Shown one piece after another: positions 7,412 through 19,824 of a stretch of 31,722 bases of DNA; position 1 is the first letter of the stretch; the number at the start of each line of letters is the position of its first letter. Location: positions 89,247-120,968 of the forward strand of contig BFEA01000394.1 in the NCBI GenBank assembly GCA_003427395.1, in the 5' to 3' direction. Source of the stretch: Chara braunii. Lineage: Eukaryota; Streptophyta; Charophyceae; Charales; Characeae. Made by a program: the position numbers and the translations under genes. Under the pieces are notes generated by a model. It did not search any database, had not been told where the DNA came from, and saw only the letters and a program-made list of their open reading frames with translations.

Positions 7412-7640
7412 TGAGAACCTTCAACTTACTTGATCATCATTCATGGTTGGATATAGCAGTTATCACGATCCGGACTGACGAGGAGGATCTTTCAACTTAC
7501 CTGATCACCTTTCATTGTTGGATGCAGTGGTCGTCATGATCTCGGTTGGAGAGAAGAAACTTTCGATTTACTTTATCGTCTTTCATGGTTTAATATGGTG
7601 ACCATCACGATCTGAGTTGGCGAGGATAAAATATTTGAGT
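7412..7640 (+). repeat. 71-bp tandem repeat, three copies
   Basis: TTCAACTTAC at 7420 and 7491 and TTCGATTTAC at 7562 mark an exact 71-bp spacing. Each unit continues with TTTCATGGTTGGATATAG-like and ATCACGATC sequence and ends near GAGGAG/GAGAAG. A weak fourth partial unit may follow to about 7690. Divergence between units is roughly a quarter to a third by eye. Confidence 0.75.
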
Positions 7641-7895
7641 TAGAGAAACCTTTGCATCTTCCATAGCAGGATACATCAACCATCATGATTACGCAAGCAC
7701 ACATGGCTGTTAAGGATGGCGTGTATGCTAAGGTTGTGCAGCAAAAGCACAGTCACGAAAGAACGGAGCATCGACATGGGGAGAGGGAACCTTTCATCAT
7801 GGATTGGGTATATATTGTCGTAGGTTATGTCTTACCAATAATATAATCCCAAGATGGAAAAAAGATTTAGCGCTCGCCTTAGATAAAACATGGAC

Positions 7896-7896
7896 T

Positions 7897-7941
<45 letters not shown>

Positions 7942-8290
7942 GAGACAGAGAGAGAGAGAGAGAGAGAAGAGGACTATTGAGGAGGGTGAATAATGTAGAA
8001 AACGGTTTAACGTGGTAGAATAATATATATATATATATATATATCGTCACAAACAGAACTGTCCGGTAAACCGTAGGCAGAGAGAGAGAAGAGGACAACA
8101 AACGAGGGCTGTGACAAACTGTTTCATCGGAGTTTCACCGACTCATATATACTGCGAACGTGTGTGTGTGTGTGTGTGCGAGAGAGGGAGAGAGGGAGAA
8201 ACCCGATAATGGTTTTGAAAATTTTATGGGAGGTTAGACTGACTACCCTGCGAACGTGTGTGTGTGTGCGAGAGAAAGAAAAAGAAAAAA
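7896..8290. repeat. Microsatellite cluster
   Basis: (GA)n at 7896-7921, (GACA)n to about 7940, (GA)n to 7967, (TA)n at 8022-8044, and two GAACGTGTGTGTG...GAGAG blocks at about 8156 and 8250 that are a ~94-bp direct duplication. Serine/leucine frames on the minus strand derive from these runs. Confidence 0.85.
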
Positions 8291-9480
8291 AAATGAGAGA
8301 GATAATTATCCAGTACGAAAAATGATAGTCAACATTATAAAAAATATACACATAAGGTAAAAAAAGGTTGACCAGGGTAAAATGACATATACTGGATAAA
8401 ATGATTTGAAAACCACAATTATGGATAGTTTATTATAAAAATTGCAAAATGAAGGATACGTATAAAACAATTATGAAGAGGCAAAAAGGTCAAGAGCGAT
8501 AAATGTATTAAACTAATTATGGCCATGTAGCATTGTAGTATATTTGGAAGTATAATAGGTACATAGTATAATCTAAGTCAAAACGTGATCAATTACGGAA
8601 ATTCTCAAGCACGAAAAAAAAGTGAAAGAAAATAAAAAACAAAAAATCTGAAGTTGAGTAATGTTCTCTGTAATATCTGGTTGAAGTATGAGTTCTACAG
8701 CCTCGGTATTTACATTTTGAAATGAATGAAGTTTGAGTTAAGCCACCAATACTTTTAGGCCGATGTCCTATTAGAAAAATTATACCACCCTAAAATTTGG
8801 GACGCTAGACCCAACGCGCGCCCACTGTTGATAATTTTAATCGGCCTCCATTTTCACATTACCAGCCTCTGAAATCTTAGGGTCTCATCCCCGGCCAAAA
8901 AACGTGAAAGGTAGTAGTGTTAAAAAAGAAAAAGAAAAAAAATGAAAATCATACATTTTTTGTCAACTTTGAAGGATACAAAACAATGCAGATGATCGTC
9001 ATCAAGGTTATAATTCATATTCACATTTTGGGCATCAAGACAATCTATGATTCAACACGTTGTTTCACCTCTCTCGGCTCATAAACTAACAGTACTTCGG
9101 TTACTTCCCCTAATGATCACTCCCTGCACGGAGTGGGTGGTTGAGAAAGGAATGACAATAAGTTTCTTGTACCTGCTCTGGAATCCATGAATCACCTTCA
9201 GGTTGAATGTTCTCTCAAAGAAAAATAAATCGCGGTTGAGGTATGATCATCTACCACGAATATCGGGAATGTCGCCCTAATGATTTTTTTTTTTTATAAG
9301 CGAGGGAGGGAGAAATATATACACAAAGAGAGAACTATGTCATTTTTTTCATGTATCACTTTATAAACGCAAATGGTTAGTCTGTTTGTCACTTCCTTAC
9401 GAAGGCAAATGCTTAGGTGCAAGTGTGCTACATAATATTTGTCAAAGACATTCCCTTGAAAAAACCAACAACTTCAGTCA
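8291..9480. other. AT-rich DNA, nothing recognised
   Basis: There are no frames with recognisable protein motifs, no inverted repeats and no RNA gene signatures. The base composition is uniformly AT-rich. Confidence 0.4.
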
Positions 9481-9489
9481 ACGACAAAG

Positions 9490-10010
9490 CACTGATCAAC
9501 CCTTTAATTTTTGAAGGGCCCCCACCTTTTATCCCGAAGAGGCGGGAACCCTTCCGGTCGTGTCACGCAAGAGTTTAAAGTAAACCAATATCAAGAGACA
9601 ACTTTGGGACGACGCATAAATAATCCCGCGAGTCGCCGAGACAGCCGCGGTGGTGTCGTCCCTTCACCACTTTAGTCGCGTGAGCCAGCTGTACATCCCG
9701 CAGTCGTCGACGGCAGGATAGGCTGCCACGGGGTACAAGCTTGCTTCCCTAAGGGGCCGTCACCACCCTTAGAGGCGTATCCCTACCGAGCTACTGATCC
9801 ACGTGCAAAAATTGTTACATGTCGTTGCAGAGGTAGGTCAGCCGAGGGCGTTTACTCGTTCGCTGTAGCATAGATACGCTTGGTTAACGCCAAGCGGGTC
9901 CAGGCGTCGTCCGTTTCTTAGGGCGCTGATCTCCTAAGTACGAAGCGAACGCTGATCGGCTATGACGGTCTCAACCAAGCGTGAAACCCTCAATTTGGTC
10001 CTAGTCTCTT
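9490..10010. other. GC-richer island of unknown nature
   Basis: This ~520-bp segment is clearly richer in G+C than its flanks. It contains a small hairpin, CGCTTGG-TTAA-CGCCAAGCG at about 9880-9898. I could not match it to rRNA, tRNA or an LTR, and it has no long frame. It may be a decayed element. Confidence 0.3.
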
Positions 10011-10019
10011 AGACATATA

Positions 10020-12700
10020 ACCCAAAAAAAAATAAAGTAATCATGCTTACTTTTACCAAAAGGAATCGACCGTAGTTGATAAAATTAAATATTCATTCTG
10101 AAATGATAACTGGAAAATTGAAATCATCATTAGATATATACAAACATACAACCACAAAATGATCAAACAACCACCAACAAGAGGTTGACTATCGACAATA
10201 TCATAGATGCAATCGACAAGATAGTCAGTTGCCTTACTTTTCACTTGAAGAGACTCGGACGAGTTGCCAAAGTCATTCATTCCGGCCTACCGCTGACCTA
10301 AGATATGACACGCACACTTATATTCATACATTCCCAATCTTTTTGGATGACCGGTTGTTTTGTGGATGATTCTTGATCAGGTGCATTGCTTGAAGTGTTT
10401 CATGTCTCTCCCTCTAGGAAGTGGTCTAGGGTACTCCTCCTCCTCGTCCAAGCACAAAACTCGGATTTCACAAGTTGAACCGTTTCCACCGAATCGACAA
10501 GTACCCCTCCGTAGAACGGTCAAATCCGGGTCGATAACAGGGCCGACTCCTAAAGCAACGAACCCCCGTCCAGATGTTTCTTTAATATATAAAATGTATT
10601 TACTGTAAGTAGTTTTTTATTATTCTTATCTCTCAAGAGTTCTGGGTAACTTAAATGAAAAAAAAAAACAGAGGAGATAAAGAATGAGAATCATTTGAAC
10701 AGGTACAGACAGATAAGGTCATTCATGATAGCTCCTCATGAAAAGACTAAGTCCATTGGACCTTATTTGGTTTATTTCAATCGGATTCATTTTACGACAT
10801 GCACTGGATTAATCTTTTTCAGAGCAATAAGTCATTTCACCAAGTAGGTAGACTAAAGGTACAAACAGAACAATTTTTTTCCTCATCTCAATAAGGCATT
10901 AACCATTCTCATTTGCAAACATCCTTCTGCATGCTTGCACACACAAAAACAACCAACAGATCAAAAAAAAATCAGTAACCCATACTCCGGTTAGATCCAA
11001 TTTTTCACATGCATGACCATACACGCTTTAATCAACCTTTTTTTTTTAGCATTAAAAACAAACGAGGCCAAACAAAGTGTGGGTTCACACAGATGTGAAA
11101 AGGAATCCGAGTCACTCAACTGACCTTGAGTGAAGTAGTGTCAAACGTCTGGCTCACTCAAGAAAGCCAAGAAGACTGTAGGCGTCGCAAAAGAAAACTA
11201 AAGTCCCGAGGTAAGTCTCGAGCCGACCAATGACCTTGATTCACCTTCCACTCACACATTCCACACGCGGTGGCCCAAAGTGTGAAAACGGCGAGCCGCA
11301 AATACTCCAAAAAAATCAACGGTTCCACGACAGTCCCAACTGGTCCCACGTAGTTCCAGAAGGTCACGCACTATTCCTACCAAAACTTGATGACAACGCC
11401 CCCCGAAACCACTTCTACCAAGCCTCGCAAAAAAAATAAAGCTCGCGAGTGCCGATTCCACCAGCACCACCCGTCCTTTTCACATGCCTCGCTGGTCCCA
11501 AAAGATCCCTTCAGACCAATGTCAATGGTCTCGCTACCGCTGACACGCACATAATAAAAAAAAACGACGTGCCGTTCTACCTTGACAAACCTCGTTCAGA
11601 CTACCGTGATGCCTCTAGTGTCGTCTGTCGTACCGCTGCAATAGTCACACTGCAATTTTCCCCTTCACTGACGTTGATGGCGAACCCTTCGTCGCACCAA
11701 AAATATCTAGCACTCTCCCTCTTCTTAGTGTCTGCCTGACGAACCACAATTTCGGCGGTGTAACGCCACAAAAGCGGTTGCCGTTGATGCCGAAAAAATT
11801 CGGCAACATATCCTCTCAAAAGTGGGAAAATAGCCTGCCGAGGTCCGCGCGCATGTACCACCGCCAGTGAAGTTCTGACGTCTCGCCGTTTGCCGCTGAA
11901 AAGTTTTTGGCAGCACTTCCCCACAAAAGTATAAAAGTTGTCTGCCAAATGGCTTGCCTGCCGGTACCACCGTAGTCCAGATCACTGACACCTCCACCAA
12001 CATGGTCCTGACGTCCGTCGCTGCCGCATCAAAACCTCCGTCAAATTTATAAAATAAGGGCTCTAGACAAAATCCAGTCCCAAAGTATACTCTCGCATGC
12101 TGCCTTGGTTTCGGAGAGTTCCTATGACTGCTCCACTGGACCAACACCAGCCAGAGGGAAGTGGAGCAGAGTGCTCCCTACCCCGGCTATGATTGTTTCC
12201 CTGCTCCACCTCTCTCGCTCCACTGCAGACCTCCAACCTTCACAACTAACATTGTATATTTCATTCCATAACAACCACATAAGGTTTATGGACTGCAAAG
12301 TGATTCATATAAAAAATTATGCGATATTGATGCAATGTATCAAATAGTACTATGTTTTGTACCAATTTGTGATCACATTTGTTATGGAAAAGGGGTCCGA
12401 GTTGACAAGCGATTCGATAAGAACCTTATTAAAAGGGTGTGACATAATAGTCAATTACACAATTACGGAACATCCTTAGATGACTGTGTATGCGGAAAGC
12501 AAGTATAATATGCTACTAACAAGTGTTACTCGCCCAGGCGTTTGGTGGTGGTGGGGGCTCAAACCCCTCAAAACCATCCGGCGGTTCGGGGCCTGCAAGA
12601 CCCCATATAGGACCCTGATTTTATTTTATTTTATTTTTTTTAGATGAAACACAACTTAAAAGCGTTAATTTCGTTGCATTCTATTGAAAAAAAGAAGAAA
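10020..12700. other. Long stretch without recognisable gene
   Basis: There are short frames on both strands (for example 10360-10608 plus, 11601-11948 minus, 11725-12147 minus) with no motif I can name. Two similar blocks near 11745-11840 and 11885-11955 (CCGCTGAAAAGTTTTTGGCA against CCGTTGATGCCGAAAAAATT) suggest a diverged duplication within a GC-richer part, 11100-12230. The rest is AT-rich. Confidence 0.35.
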
Positions 12701-12716
12701 GAGAAAAAAAACAAAA

Positions 12717-12717
12717 A

Positions 12718-12748
<31 letters not shown>

Positions 12749-12784
12749 CAAAACAAAACAAAACAAAACAAAAACAAAACAAAG
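12717..12784 (+). repeat. (AAAAC)n microsatellite
   Basis: The pentamer AAAAC is repeated about 12 times with minor interruptions. Confidence 0.92.
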
Positions 12785-12820
12785 GGATACACTGCAATAA
12801 ATTGAAGTCTCCCCCCACTA

Positions 12821-13165
12821 TTAATTGATTGATTGATTAATTGATTGTTTGACGTGGAGTCGCTCTCGTCCTATGACCCCCCCTAAATCAATCAATAAAT
12901 TACATAATGTTGCATTTTTTTTTCTCGAGTTGTTTTTTTTATATTGATTGATTAATTGATTCGGGTGGGTTTGCCCCCCCCCCCCCATGAGTGTCTCCCA
13001 ATCAATCAATGAATCAATAAATCACAAATGTCGGAGTTTTTTTTTTTTTTTTACTTTTATTTTATATTGATTGATTGACTGATTGGTTAAGGGAAAGAAG
13101 GGTGTCGCCCCCTCACTATGTTTTTTTTTGTTAATTGATTAATTAATTGATTGCGAGGGGGTCAC
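12821..13165. repeat. About 120-bp tandem repeat with TTGATTGA / TCAATCAA hairpin arms
   Basis: Each unit has a left arm of TTGATTGATTAATTGATT type, a centre ending in a C run (CCCCCCC), a right arm of AATCAATCAATAAAT type and a T-rich spacer. Left arms start near 12821, 12943, 13064 and 13130; the first three are spaced about 120 bp. The third unit has lost its right arm and the last is compressed. Confidence 0.7.
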
Positions 13166-13303
13166 CCCACATTGCGCGCACACATACACCCCCCCCAATA
13201 GGGGGGGCACCAGTCATTTAACGAACAACTTACCTCCCCCGAATTTTTTTTTTCTTCTTCTAAATATGCACCTATTTAGAACACCACCTTCACAAAGGAT
13301 TTC

Positions 13304-13305
<2 letters not shown>

Positions 13306-13338
<33 letters not shown>
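13306..13338. repeat. (TA)n microsatellite
   Basis: A TA run of about 16 units. Confidence 0.92.
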
Positions 13339-13341
<3 letters not shown>

Positions 13342-13825
13342 TCGGCGTTCGGCCAGACGCCGGTTACGGGAGGGCGAATACTGCGCCATTCAGGCTGTCA
13401 TATTCGTCCCGGAAGAACTTCAGTAACCATGCTACTAACCACATAGCCAACCGAAGGATAGGAAAATAAATAAATTACCGAAGTTTATATAACTAATTGT
13501 TGATCAACATGATGGTGAATAATACTACCAAATGAAAGGGTTTTGTAAGAAGATAAAACAACTCAAATGGTAACGTTGATAAGAGTCTGTATGAAAAATA
13601 GAAAATGAAAATGAAGGGAAAAAAAAACATGTTATGATCTAGATTCTAGTCGTATAACTAAAAAAACAGAAAAATTATAAAAATAATATATGATAACAAG
13701 GTGTTCATTGATGACGAGTTCCCTCTTTTTCATAACTAATTTTGCTAAAGAATTTGAATGTAACGTTTAGCCAAATATTGTGTAATTATTCTTTTGCATA
13801 ACATTTATTTTCATATTTTAATAGA

Positions 13826-13895
13826 CTACCAGCCATGTCGCCCGGGTCACCCTATTTTCCCAGGTGCCCGAACCGGGCAAGGACCGTGAAGGTCC

Positions 13896-13944
<49 letters not shown>

Positions 13945-14115
13945 ATGTTATGCAGAAACAAAAACAGAACAATTTTTGCCTCAAAGTTACATTTATTTTT
14001 TTAATTTAATTTAAAATAAAATTTAAAATAAAAAATAGTTTTGATTATTTTATTTTATTTTTATTTGTTTTTTGCCCAACCGGGCAAGTGGACCCGGACC
14101 ACTCTGGTAGCTTAG
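13826..14115 (+). mobile_element. Family E MITE, copy 1
   Basis: The left end CTACCAGCCATGTCGCCCGG and right end CCGGACCACTCTGGTAGCTTAG are imperfect inverted repeats. The internal order is conserved in all copies: a GGTCCCAGC-polyA block (here a ~42-base A run at 13901-13942), AAACTATGTTATG, GAACAATTTTTGCCTCA, an AT-rich stretch, then GCCCAACCGGGCAAGTGGACC. There is no coding capacity. Confidence 0.75.
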
Positions 14116-14417
14116 GATTTTTTTTATTTGTTTTTTTTTTTCTGTCCGCGTTCGCCAGAACGGCCGAACGCGTCGAGAGGGAGTGCCGAACGTTCGGGCG
14201 TTCGAGTTCAGGCGTTCGGCTTCGGGCGTTAGTCCTGTCCTGAACGCCGACAACCCTGACTATATGTATATGTAATGTATATTGTCGTATATATATAATT
14301 GTTTTATAATATAAAATAATATAATTATACGAAATAGATTCGTCGGATTACCTTGGTTGCTCAAGCGACACAGATGAACAAGAGTTATAAAAGGTCCCTG
14401 CAAAATACCGTAAAACT
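14116..14417. other. Spacer with GCGTTCGG-rich inverted motifs
   Basis: 14140-14250 contains repeated GCGTTCGGGCGTTCG-type words on both strands (GAACGGCCGAACGCG, GTGCCGAACGTTCGGGCG). A related GGCGTTCGGCCAGACGCC hairpin occurs at 13344-13361. AT-rich DNA with TA runs follows. Confidence 0.45.
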
Positions 14418-14699
14418 CTAGGCTACCAACGAGGTCGCTTGGGTCACCATATTTTTCCGGGCGGCCTGACCCAGCACGGTCCAGAAAAGGTCCCAGCAAA
14501 AAAAAAAAAAAACACAACAAAAAAACCCGATATAAAACTATGTTATGAAGAAAAATAAGCTGAACAATTTTTGCCTCAGGGTCACATCGAAATTCTTTAC
14601 CAAACTAAGTTTAAATTAAGAATGATTTTAAAATTTTTAAAATTTTAATTTTTTTTTGCCCGCCCGGGTAAGTGGACCCGGACCACTCTGGTAGCCTAG
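14418..14699 (+). mobile_element. Family E MITE, copy 2
   Basis: The ends are CTAGGCTACCAACGAGGTCG and GACCACTCTGGTAGCCTAG; the terminal CTAGGCTACCA / TGGTAGCCTAG is a perfect 11-bp inverted repeat. It shares AACTATGTTATG, CTGAACAATTTTTGCCTCAG, GGTCACATCGAAATTCTTTA and CCGGGTAAGTGGACCCGG with copies 1 and 3. Confidence 0.85.
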
Positions 14700-14725
14700 G
14701 TAAAAATTATAAAGAGTAAAGAAAT

Positions 14726-14985
14726 CTAGGCTACCATCTCGACCACCTGGGTCATCCTATTTTCTTGGGTGGCCCGACCATAAAAAAACAAGGGAAGGTC
14801 GCCCCCCCAAAAAAAGAAAAAAAAAACTGAATTAAAACTATACTATGCAAAAACATAAACTGAACAACTTTGTCTCAGGGTCACATCGAAATTCTTTACC
14901 AAATTTAAATTTAAACTAATTTTTTATTTTATTTTATTTTTTTGCTCGGGGGGACACTTGGACCTATGTCACTCTGGTAGCCTAG
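14726..14985 (+). mobile_element. Family E MITE, copy 3
   Basis: Bounded by CTAGGCTACCATCTCGACCA and CACTCTGGTAGCCTAG. It is separated from copy 2 by only 26 bp and is in the same orientation. It keeps GGGTCACATCGAAATTCTTT exactly as in copy 2 but has diverged near the polyA block. Confidence 0.85.
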
Positions 14986-15130
14986 AAAAAAACCTTATTA
15001 TACAAAAACAATCATCAAATAAACTTTGTTTTCGGGTCATATCATTTTTTTTTACCATTAAAAATAAAAATATATATATATATTTTTTGCCTCCGTCAAA
15101 CAAGTGGTCAAGGAGCCGCTTTGGTAGTTC
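14986..15130 (+). mobile_element. Family E MITE, copy 4, left-truncated
   Basis: It begins immediately after copy 3 without a left terminus. It retains diverged versions of the internal blocks (TTATACAAAAACAATCATC, TTTCGGGTCATATCA) and a right end, AGCCGCTTTGGTAGTTC. Confidence 0.6.
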
Positions 15131-16820
15131 AAATATAAACGAGGTAATTTTATTTGTTTCATTATTCACTTTGAGCATAAAAAAACAATAAACCTCTTTA
15201 TTTACATATTTTTCAATACTTTCATATTTTTGTGCAATTTTGAAATAGAAAGGTTGTTTGTAACTTAAAGCTACTAAGTTGCATGAACAAAGTTACAGTA
15301 ACCAACATTCGAGTTTGACGGACAGTAGTGGATTGAACTTTCAAATGTTCGGACCCCCGTTCCTTGACATTCAAATGAAACCGTGATTTTTTTTTGTTTC
15401 TCAGTTTATTGTGAGTGCGGTTTTCTTCCTCTTCCACATTAAGAAAAAAATGTTTTGAGGGTCGAACGAATTATGCCAAACACCTTCTCCTCCCCCACTC
15501 GATTATATACGTTTGTGTGTGACACGATGCATTTGAGAGCCGCTACAAACGAATAACGAAGTGCATTGGTCAAATATTCATTGGGAAAGGTTTAGGGGGA
15601 GTAGTTAGGTGATCCTCACGAATTGATGAGGTTTAAGCTGACTTTTTGCCAAACTAATATCCACCTATTTCCTTGGTGTCATGAAAGTATTTAATAACAC
15701 ATTACTAGTGCCACGAAAGGACAATTTGCAAAAGTAGATTGGACTTTGAGCCTAAGTCATAATATGTATTTAACGAGGGAACAATTATGTGATAAGGTGG
15801 TACTGTCATGACTTCAACAGACGAAAAATTAATACAATGCCCATTTATCTAGTAAATGAAATTAATATTTGACTTCATCAAGTTCTAAGAGAGAGGGATA
15901 AATATTTTGCAAAAAGATTGAAATTGGGGACGAATATCCAACATGGTCAAAAGAAAGGGAAAATTGGTTATTTACATCGTGAAAGAAAAATAAAGTCATA
16001 AAAACACTGCCATTTTTTGGCGTTCCTAAGTCATTGTGGGTTTTAATGGTTTATTTTCTTTTTTATTTGTCGACCATTTTTTTTCGGTTGAGTGTAGATA
16101 GAGAACAATCCGAATTTTTTTGTTAGTGACAAAAATGACACGATCTTGCATCCACAAGTGTGCAACCCAACGAACTCGGGATCCTAAGAGCCTGCTATAG
16201 GTGACCACTCACCTACTCTGAAGTACTTCTCATAAAGGTGAAGTGCGTAATATGTCCCACACTACTTACCCTGAAGTAATCATGTAGTTGAAAAAAAATG
16301 AGTAGTGTCCCCCACAACATAAATCTTCTTTACTGATCACGTGTCTGGGCTCGACTCACTGAAAATGTACCTCAGACCACAACTTAGCCAACCACTGCCT
16401 CTCATTCCAACCAACTACTTAGGAATTAAAATATCATTATAGTTATAACCCATCATGACCTAAACTTGTTTTTGAACACTGAAAACTACATTTTGGAGAC
16501 CTCACTTTTTTGCAATGCATAGTTAGTCCAAACGGAAAAGGAAAAAAAAATCCAAAGTAACGAGATTATTTTCCAACGTGTATAGGCCACTTATCCCCGA
16601 TCAGAAGGTTTGTCGATCGCCCGACTGGTCCAGTTCCAAATGGACCAGGAAATGTTTACAACTAATAGGCAGCCCGTTGATCTCGTGTGTCAGCGCATGA
16701 TGACAATGATAATGATACACCCACGCCGAAGGCTGCTTGACCAAGTGCCCAAGTCACCAGGTCGGGTTATAGGCAACCTCAACTTTCATGTTCAACCCAG
16801 TTGGTCGGGCCCCAGGTGAC
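15131..16820. other. No recognisable gene
   Basis: AT-rich unique DNA. Frames of 60-77 codons near 15222, 16026 and 16610 have no recognisable motifs. Confidence 0.4.
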
Positions 16821-17334
16821 TTAAAAAAATGACGACGGTGGTGATGGTCATGATATGGGAATGACTATGTTTATAATGATAATGATGACATTGAAGATTG
16901 TGATGATGATGATTGCTTTGCCATGCAGTCTCCCTTGATATATGGTGGAATAATGAAGGTGTTTATGATGATGATGATTTATCGATGAACCCCCTTCCTC
17001 CCCCACCTCCTATTCCCCGCCCCACCCTTTGCCTACCAAATATTTCTACCCACTGAAACATAATGGAGCCTAAATTCGACCCGAACTTGGTGGGGTAGAG
17101 ATGCCCCACCACCTTAAAAATAAAGAAAAGTGTGGGATTTCTTGCACGCCCAAGATAATCCGGATGGTTAAACGACCAGGTAACCCGCAAACCATTATTT
17201 CATGCCCAATACAAAACAAAATTATTGGTCTACTTGTTATGCCCGGTCTGGGCAATGTCCCTTGCAACTCTTATAAAAAATAAAATAAAACCATTTGGCT
17301 TAGCGCTATCTGTCTGAGGCTACTGGCGTCCGGA
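16821..17334. other. ATG/GAT-rich simple sequence and unique DNA
   Basis: 16830-16980 is rich in imperfect GATGAT/AATGAT trinucleotides. A pyrimidine-rich segment (CCCCCTTCCTCCCCCACC) follows, then unique DNA with no gene. Confidence 0.5.
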
Positions 17335-18016
17335 CTACCGTCTTAACCTGAAAACAAGCTGAGGTATGGGGTACCTTGTTGAACGAATTTTAGGGTGCAA
17401 CTTTCCTAAAGCAAGGGGGGGAGGAAAAGAAAACAGAGTAAATATTAATAATATTATAAGGAATGAAATACAATTCTCACTTGGCATAATTGTTTGAATT
17501 AACTTCCCCGAAGTAACTCACTATGTGAAAAAAAGGCAAAAAGAAGTAGCTTAGTACCTCTCCCTTATTCCCACGGACGCTATAAGACTTTGGCTTAAGC
17601 TCAGCAAAGGACGGGATGACTCAGATGCAATCGCATATATTTGGGGTTCCTTTATATGGACAGGATGAATAACCACCATATATATGGACCGAGTCTCTGC
17701 GTGCTGCTACCGCAAGTCCCGTACTTACACAGGTGAACATGACGCGCGTTAACTACTACCAGGATGGGGTTGCAACGTGAAGTTTTTTTTTTTTTGGAAA
17801 AAATAACAATTCGATTCTACAACTGCATGAGGTTATATAGCTCGCACGAAGTAGAATTTAGAGTCTGAAGGGTACCTTCTATTCCAAACAGACAAGGCAT
17901 ACCTTGTATTTGAGGGTACCTTTTATACGAAAATTTAGCAGAGATTTCCCAAAACTCGTTTTTCATAGGTAACTTGAAAACAAGGTACGTACCTTGTTTT
18001 CGGCTTAAGACGGTAG
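17335..18016. mobile_element. Family A element, long form (copy 5)
   Basis: The ends CTACCGTCTTAACCTGAAAA and TTTTCGGCTTAAGACGGTAG are inverted repeats with the family A signature CTACCGTCTT. Subterminal GTACCTTGTT-type words recur in both orientations inside (GGTACCTTGTTG near 17371; AAGGTACGTACCTT near 17982). The 682-bp body has no recognisable transposase, so it is non-autonomous. The larger size shows that family A is not limited to hairpin-only copies. Confidence 0.72.
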
Positions 18017-19055
18017 TGTCGATGTATGTTAACCTCATTTGTTGCCCCTGTATACAACTGGTCTTGACAGCCCATGGTGGCCGTGTTCATTCTCTGTGAG
18101 CACGACTAGACTGATGTCTGCTTGAAGCGTGTATGTTGAGGGTGGGTGCAGCGTGTTCTGCGACATAATTATTTTTCTTCTTGTAGAGGCTTCGCTTTTA
18201 TATGCTATAAAAGAACAGGCTTATATCAAGAATCTTCGACATTTTTGTGCTTTGATACAAGGCTTTCAACGTTGATCTGATATAGAGATAGAATGAAAAA
18301 TTATACAACATAACTATAGGCGAGGAACAATTCACATGTCCTGTTAGACGTGCGATATTAATAGTGCGTAGGGCCCAAATTGACAAAATTTTTATTATTA
18401 TTCTAGTTTAATTTTTATTATAATTATAGTTTGGTTTGATTTTTCTCCGCTTGCTATTTTGGGTGTTGAACTTTTGGGCTAGGAATCCAAAGATGTTGTC
18501 TCTTCAATAAACACAAAATTTTATCATGACAATGAGGGCATTACTCTCGTAGTACTATTATCATGATGACCAGCATCGCTAAGCAACACAAGCGATCACG
18601 ATCCTTCTGCCCTTATACTACTCAGGTCGAAAAGTGCTTCCCGCACTCTATATCAATCCATTATATACTATCTACTTTGCTTGGGAACTACCTCACTTGT
18701 CCTCCAACGGGTTCGACGTCTTGCACAATAATCTGAAAAAATATGCTAAAAGACTAAAAAAACTAAAAGGCTGAAAAAGAAAAACGAATATGTCAAAAAA
18801 CAAAAACAAGTCAAAGGATCCTAAACGGTACAATTTCTTCGGTTGTCATTCGATGACTTAGGGCCTTCGGTTGTGCCAAGGTAAGGTAAATCATGCCGTT
18901 TGCAACTTCTTTATCCTTTCCCCTCTGCATGCATTATCAGAAGTTACCGTTAGCTGGCCTTCGGTAGTTTTCCTCAGAAAATATCAGCGCGAGCCGGTCC
19001 TCAGAAGCCGTTGGCAGAGTGGAGTTGCGATGTAAGCCTGGACCCCAATCCCGGG
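18017..19055. other. No recognisable gene; may include PLE 3' flank
   Basis: AT-rich DNA up to about 18840, then a GC-richer segment (18840-19055) directly downstream of the minus-strand ORF2 stop. That segment contains two GGNCCTTCGGTTGT/GGCCTTCGGTAG-like words. It could be the 3' untranslated part of the retroelement. Confidence 0.35.
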
Positions 19056-19564
19056 TCAATTCTTACTGTACCATTTTGTCAGATGAAGTGCCAGGTCTTC
19101 CCAGAACCCACCGCTCTTTTTTCCCACTTTCGAGATTCCTGAAACAAAGGCCTCGACTAGGTATCCCAGCCCTCTGATTTCTTTGCTGAGAGTGATCAGG
19201 CTGAGCCAAGCAGCCCATCTCGTGTTCGTGTTCTGCTTAATGCGCCAAATTGCACCAGCCACAACAACCCATTTCTGGCTCTTGTCCCCAAATGAGCCGT
19301 AATCCTTGATTGTCTTAAAGTGCCTAACCCCTCCTCCCCAAATAGAGTCCATATTTTTGAACCTATGGGTCATGTGTACCCATGCCGGAAAATCGGTCAC
19401 AATAAGGTTAGTTTCCAGAAAGGAAATAATCCCACTATCCGCATCCGTTCTTTCCAGGCTGAGGTCCTGGTGATAACAGCTTTGGATCATGTCCATCCTT
19501 TCGCATGCCTTCTCTTTTCCTCCAGGAACTGAGCCGTCATACCATGTGGCAATTTTCTGCTTTA

Positions 19565-19572
19565 GGATTTCT
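19565..19572. repeat. Target-site duplication GGATTTCT (left)
   Basis: It directly abuts the CATGGTTACC end of the hAT-like element and is identical to 20410-20417. Confidence 0.88.
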
Positions 19573-19740
19573 CATGGTTACCCCCGACCCGGACCCGGAC
19601 AGAGCATGATGTTCGGCCGGACCTGCATCCGGGAAAATACCGGAAAAAAAAAAAAAAAAAAAAAAAAGAGGGAGGAAGAAGAAGAAGAAGAAAAGAAAAG
19701 AAAAGGTTACAAAAGGTTTAGAGACAGGGAGTGAATTGGG

Positions 19741-19743
<3 letters not shown>

Positions 19744-19824
<81 letters not shown>
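19744..19824. repeat. (CT)n microsatellite
   Basis: A CT run of about 40 units that ends at the assembly gap; its true length is unknown. Confidence 0.95.

Noticed and set aside
9490-10010. Ribosomal RNA fragment
   Set aside because: No conserved rRNA words could be recognised.
11601-12147. Minus-strand frames of 115 and 140 codons
   Set aside because: They overlap in different frames, have no recognisable motif, and the region shows a diverged internal duplication.
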